The notes under the pieces were generated by a model, which made no database searches, had not been told where the DNA came from, and saw only the letters and a program-made list of their open reading frames with translations. A stretch of DNA of 64,000 bases. It comes from Seiridium cupressi. Taxonomy: Eukaryota > Ascomycota > Sordariomycetes > Amphisphaeriales > Sporocadaceae. The stretch lies in contig JARVKI010000064.1 of NCBI GenBank assembly GCA_036674765.1, positions 124,001 through 188,000 of the forward strand. Direction: 5' to 3'. Position numbers and translations under genes: made by a program. This document shows positions 60,708 to 64,000 of the stretch, in pieces; the stretch's first letter is position 1; each line of letters begins with the position of its first letter.

Positions 60708-62049
60708 ATCACTATAGTCGTGATTGAGAAGCAAGCTCAGCTTGGCGGCCACGCCGAGGCCTGGGAGATCCTGCGACCGGAACGCCTGTTGATATCGGAG
60801 TCGTCGTGTTCGCTCGTTCGAATACGGTCATCGACTACTTTGCTCGCTTCAACCTCTCGCTCACTCCTATTGATAGCACAAGCACAAGCGAACATGTCGA
60901 ATTCTCCACGAGCAAAGTCATTGACTTCGTCCCGCCTAGTCAGGAAGCCTTCACCACTGTCTTGAGTGCTTACCTAGATCAATTGCACAAGTATCCGACT
61001 CTCCAAGATGGCTTCAACATGACCTACCCCGTTGAATCCGATCTTCTGCTCTCGTTTGGGGAATTTATCACCAAATACGGATTGGAAGACTTGGTGTTCC
61101 GAGCCTTCCTGGTCAACCAGGGGGCCGCGCCGCTACTGGATATCAGCATGCTATATATATATTCAAGTACCTCAATTCAGACGAGATCGACAGTCTTGAA
61201 CGTGGCTTCCTGACTACGCAGCATCATTCCACCACGGAAATGTATCGAAAGGCCGCTGAATACTTGGGCTCTGATGTCCTACTCAACTCTACAGTCTTGG
61301 CAATGGATCGATCGCGCCCCAAAGAGGCACGCGTTGCCGTCCAAACAACCAGTGGTCCTAAACTACTTATTGCAAAGAGTATCCTGTCAACGATCCCACC
61401 AGTGGTGGAAAACATGGATGGATACGACCTTTCTGAAGGAGAAAAATCATTGTTTCGGGGATTCTTTGCCAACGGGTACTACACCGGCGTTCTCAACAAC
61501 ACGGGACTGAATAAAGCACTTATCGCTACCGCACCAGGCCAACCGTACGGCATGCCTGTTCTTCCTGGTATACATTCTGCCTATCCAATACCAGTGGGCG
61601 AGGGGATCCTCCAGGTGTTTTACGGAAGCCCAACTGTACTCCCAGACGAAGACGTCCAGGCTGACGTCATAGCGAGCGTACGACGATATCACCACGAGAA
61701 CGAGTTACCGTTGTCAGAGTCCAACTGGCTTAAGTTCTCTAGTCATTCCCCCTTAAATCTCATGGTTTCGAACAGCGCCATCGCCGATGGCTTCTACGAG
61801 AAGCTTCTTTCGCTACAAGGACGGCGAAATACTTTTTATAATGGGGCGACCTGGCATGCACAAGATTCTAGTGTATTGTGGAAGTTTACGGATGATTACA
61901 TTATTCCTATCTTACTCAAGTCTCTTGAAGAAAGGGAATGTCTACGATGGCATAGAATCATTACGTACACGAAGTTGCCAATGTGGGATGTTATGAAATG
62001 GCATAAGTTCGCAACGTGGGGACGACGACTTTTCTTCACGCATTGCTAG
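60708..62049 (+). pseudogene. 5'-truncated, frameshifted FAD-dependent amine-oxidase-type oxidoreductase
   Basis: Sequence starts inside the Rossmann fold at ITIVVIEKQAQLGGHAE; the preceding GxGxxG strand is absent because the P450 remnant begins there on the other strand. Three frames are needed to read it: the first to about 60765, the second from about 60770 (DPATGTPVDIGVVVF) to the ATATAT run at 61152-61161, the third from there to 62049 (KYLNSDEIDSLERG, FFANGYYTGVL, NGATWHAQDSS). Family: flavin amine oxidase-like dehydrogenases that include beta-cyclopiazonate dehydrogenase relatives of fungal secondary metabolism. A coding continuation through introns was looked for at both breaks and not found. 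Not expected to make an active enzyme. Confidence 0.8.
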
Positions 62050-62240
62050 CCAGTATTCCATCGAACAGTGATGCAACTCTTACTGGCATTCAATTGCATG
62101 TCTACTAAACTTGAGGAGACTTCTGCTTAATGCATATCCCGCTTTGAGGTTTTACGATAGCTCTCTGCCAGCAAGGTGTCGACTAAACCGCGACCTGTCA
62201 CCTCCCCCATTCTGGCTTGACAAATTGGGAGTCTTGTCTC

Positions 62241-63832
62241 TCAAGGGAACAGCTTCCATCCTCCGGCAACGCCTTTTTGGAAGATTCCTTCAGGGTCAAA
62301 CTTCTCACTGACTCTCTGCAGATCCTTCTTATTCTCCACTCCGTAAGAGCCGATCGGATCCTGAAAGTTGAGCGAGTAGTTCATGAATGTGAAATCAATC
62401 AGTTGGCCCCTCGACGAGGCATCTTTTTTCATCTTCTCCAAGGCGTCTTTGAAAGTCCCAAATATCTTCTCGTCGTCGCTCTGTAAGTTCCAGTACATCA
62501 AAAATGCCACGGAAACGATGGAGCCAAGGCCGGGATCGAGACCTAGCGAGTTTCCGCCCTTCTTGGCTGAGGCTTCAAGCTGAGAGCGCGCATACGGCTG
62601 GAGGGTGTAAGAACATATCAGGCCTTCGCAAGCTTTGATAGGCCCAAGGGCGGCCTTCCAAATCTCACCACCGGCCACCAGGGTGGCTACATCGGCCTTC
62701 ACGTGGAGATTCATATAGGCGGATCTAACCTAAATCAGTTTTGCTTGTTCTTCTGTGCAGGACATATGCTCATGATCTTGGTCGCACGTACCTTTGATTT
62801 GGCGGGATTTCACCCGCTTGTTCCCTTGAGGCTTCCGCAAGGTTCATCATACGCATGGTGTTCAGCCCACCGATCTGGGGTTCCACGGTGGTGAAAACAT
62901 CCAAAACAGAAGGTTTCTCGACCTCCTGAGTGTAATACATCTGATTCATTCCCACTGCCTCGGGACCGAACATTGCGGTATAACCTAGACTCATCATCAA
63001 ATGTGTTTCTACGGTCGCGTCAGGCTTTTGGAGCTCATGAACCAGTGCTTCAACTTGGCTGGGGAAACTCGGGCTGAAGTAATATAAAGCCCCACCCTTG
63101 CTTGAAAGTTCTCATATCGTAGCGAGTGATGACGCCAAAGTTGCTGCCTCCACCTCGGAGTGCCTTCCAGAGATCGGCATTCTCGTTGACGTTCGCATTG
63201 ACGACCTCACCTGAGCCAAGGACTAGCTCGTAGTTCATAACCTGTGAGAGAAAGGTGGTGAGCATAACTCCGGCCTTGCTTGCCTAACAATATAGGAAAC
63301 GGGTGAGAATAGCCTGAGGATTCACATGACTCACATCATCACATATGAAGCCTTCCCGAGACGAGAAGAACGACAGACCACCTGATAGTGCCAGCCCTCC
63401 TATGCCGCCCTTGCCCGAACGCGAACCAGAACAGCCGAGTCCCTGTTCGACCAGTTTGTCATAGACGGAACCCCAATTTTCGCCGGCAGCAATGGAGACG
63501 ATACCATCGTTGACTTTAATGCCGGTTAGGAGATCCAAGTTCAGAGTGATGCCATCCTGGATGTTGGAGCAACCTGGCGCAGGCTGACGACCACCGCCAA
63601 CAATGGCAAAGGCTGCTTTGTTGGCGAGGACGAAGGGCTTGATGGTTTTGACGAAGGCCGAGATGTCTTCCTTGGTCCTTGGTCGGACAATGCAGGCCGG
63701 GACGATGTCCGATTGCAGGGCTGACTGGTACGAGCTACGATTGAGGGAGTTGTGCTCTTCGGTGCCCCGCAGAGCGAACTCGACTCCGGGCAGGGCCAGT
63801 CTCAGGGTCTCAATAGCTTCGGAAATGCTCAT
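62241..63832 (-). pseudogene. BBE-type FAD-linked oxidase with a frameshift
   Basis: Exons 63832-63335, 63241-62792 and 62724-62241 encode a berberine-bridge-enzyme-like FAD oxidase. It has VRPRTKEDISAFVK, IVGGGRQPAPGCSN (FAD pyrophosphate loop), GLALSGGLSFFSSREGF, LWKALRGGGSNFGVIT, a substrate domain, and a FDPEGIFQKGVAGGWK end. In exon 2 the frame breaks in the G-run GGGTGGGG at 63090-63097: one base too many (or two too few) leads to a stop 14 codons later, while similarity resumes in the shifted frame (ALYYFSPSFPSQVEAL). No intron of viable size resolves it. The original flavin-attaching His is not obvious. No signal peptide. Either a recent pseudogene or a sequencing error in a homopolymer. 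Confidence 0.78.
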
Positions 63833-64000
63833 CTTCGTTGCCAATGTGCTCCAACTGGGCAATTGGAAGTAGATTCGGTAGGTGAGTAGGTAGGGATAAA
63901 ACAGACTTGGACAACCGTTGCAAGCTGCCTCAATCAGACTGATGGAGGATTTGGGGAGAGGGGACTGGCGTGACTTGGTTTGCTTGTGTTCCTCGTTCCT
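63833..64000. other. upstream flank of the BBE-type gene
   Basis: Only promoter-side sequence of the leftward oxidase remains before the window ends. Confidence 0.6.

Noticed and set aside
63255..63334. Reading the stretch after the first BBE exon as coding (ASKAGVML)
   Set aside because: Treating 63334-63242 as one intron joins GFICDD directly to VMNYELVLGSG, which fits the family without an insert.

Overview
The window looks like nuclear DNA of a filamentous ascomycete (Pezizomycotina; a Sordariomycete is my best guess, inferred only from gene content). Short GT-AG introns, Zn2Cys6 regulators, a Dal5-type permease, a CTF1/FarA-type regulator, a HET-domain gene and ascomycete forms of COQ8, RRP36 and UTP13 point the same way. 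I chose ATG starts and placed introns by hand from GT/AG borders, reading phase and family motifs. No tRNA gene, CRISPR array or intact transposon was found.

Layout. 1-19.7 kb: a mitochondrial-type FCP1/NLI-fold protein (-), a 12-exon sugar transporter (-), a large ankyrin/zinc-finger-like protein (+), RRP36 (+), COQ8 (-) and a SprT-like metalloprotease (-). 19.7-23.4 kb: AT-rich and gene-poor, with one small secreted cysteine protein. 23.4-31.7 kb: a compact set of four genes, a short-chain dehydrogenase (+), a Zn2Cys6 regulator (-), a dienelactone hydrolase (-) and a Dal5-family permease (+), that reads like a small catabolic cluster. 32.5-43.2 kb: a small hypothetical protein, a secreted rhamnogalacturonan acetylesterase, UTP13, a membrane protein of unknown function and a CTF1/FarA-type regulator of fatty-acid/cutin genes.

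43.2-49.1 kb is almost gene-free and holds what looks like a decayed 5S rRNA copy. 49.1-58.7 kb contains two divergently arranged genes with the same uncommon layout: a shared N-terminal domain followed by a protein kinase. The left one ends in an acidic tail with a cationic amphipathic tip. The right one continues through a clean, phase-0 intron into a HET (heterokaryon incompatibility) domain, predicting a 1189-residue kinase-HET fusion. This is the best candidate for an undescribed system; the architecture suggests a self/non-self recognition or cell-death module.

59.7-63.8 kb is the wreck of a secondary-metabolism-type locus: a 5'-truncated P450 whose heme-ligand cysteine is arginine, a 5'-truncated and frameshifted FAD oxidoreductase joined to it head to head, and a BBE-type oxidase with a frameshift in a G-run.
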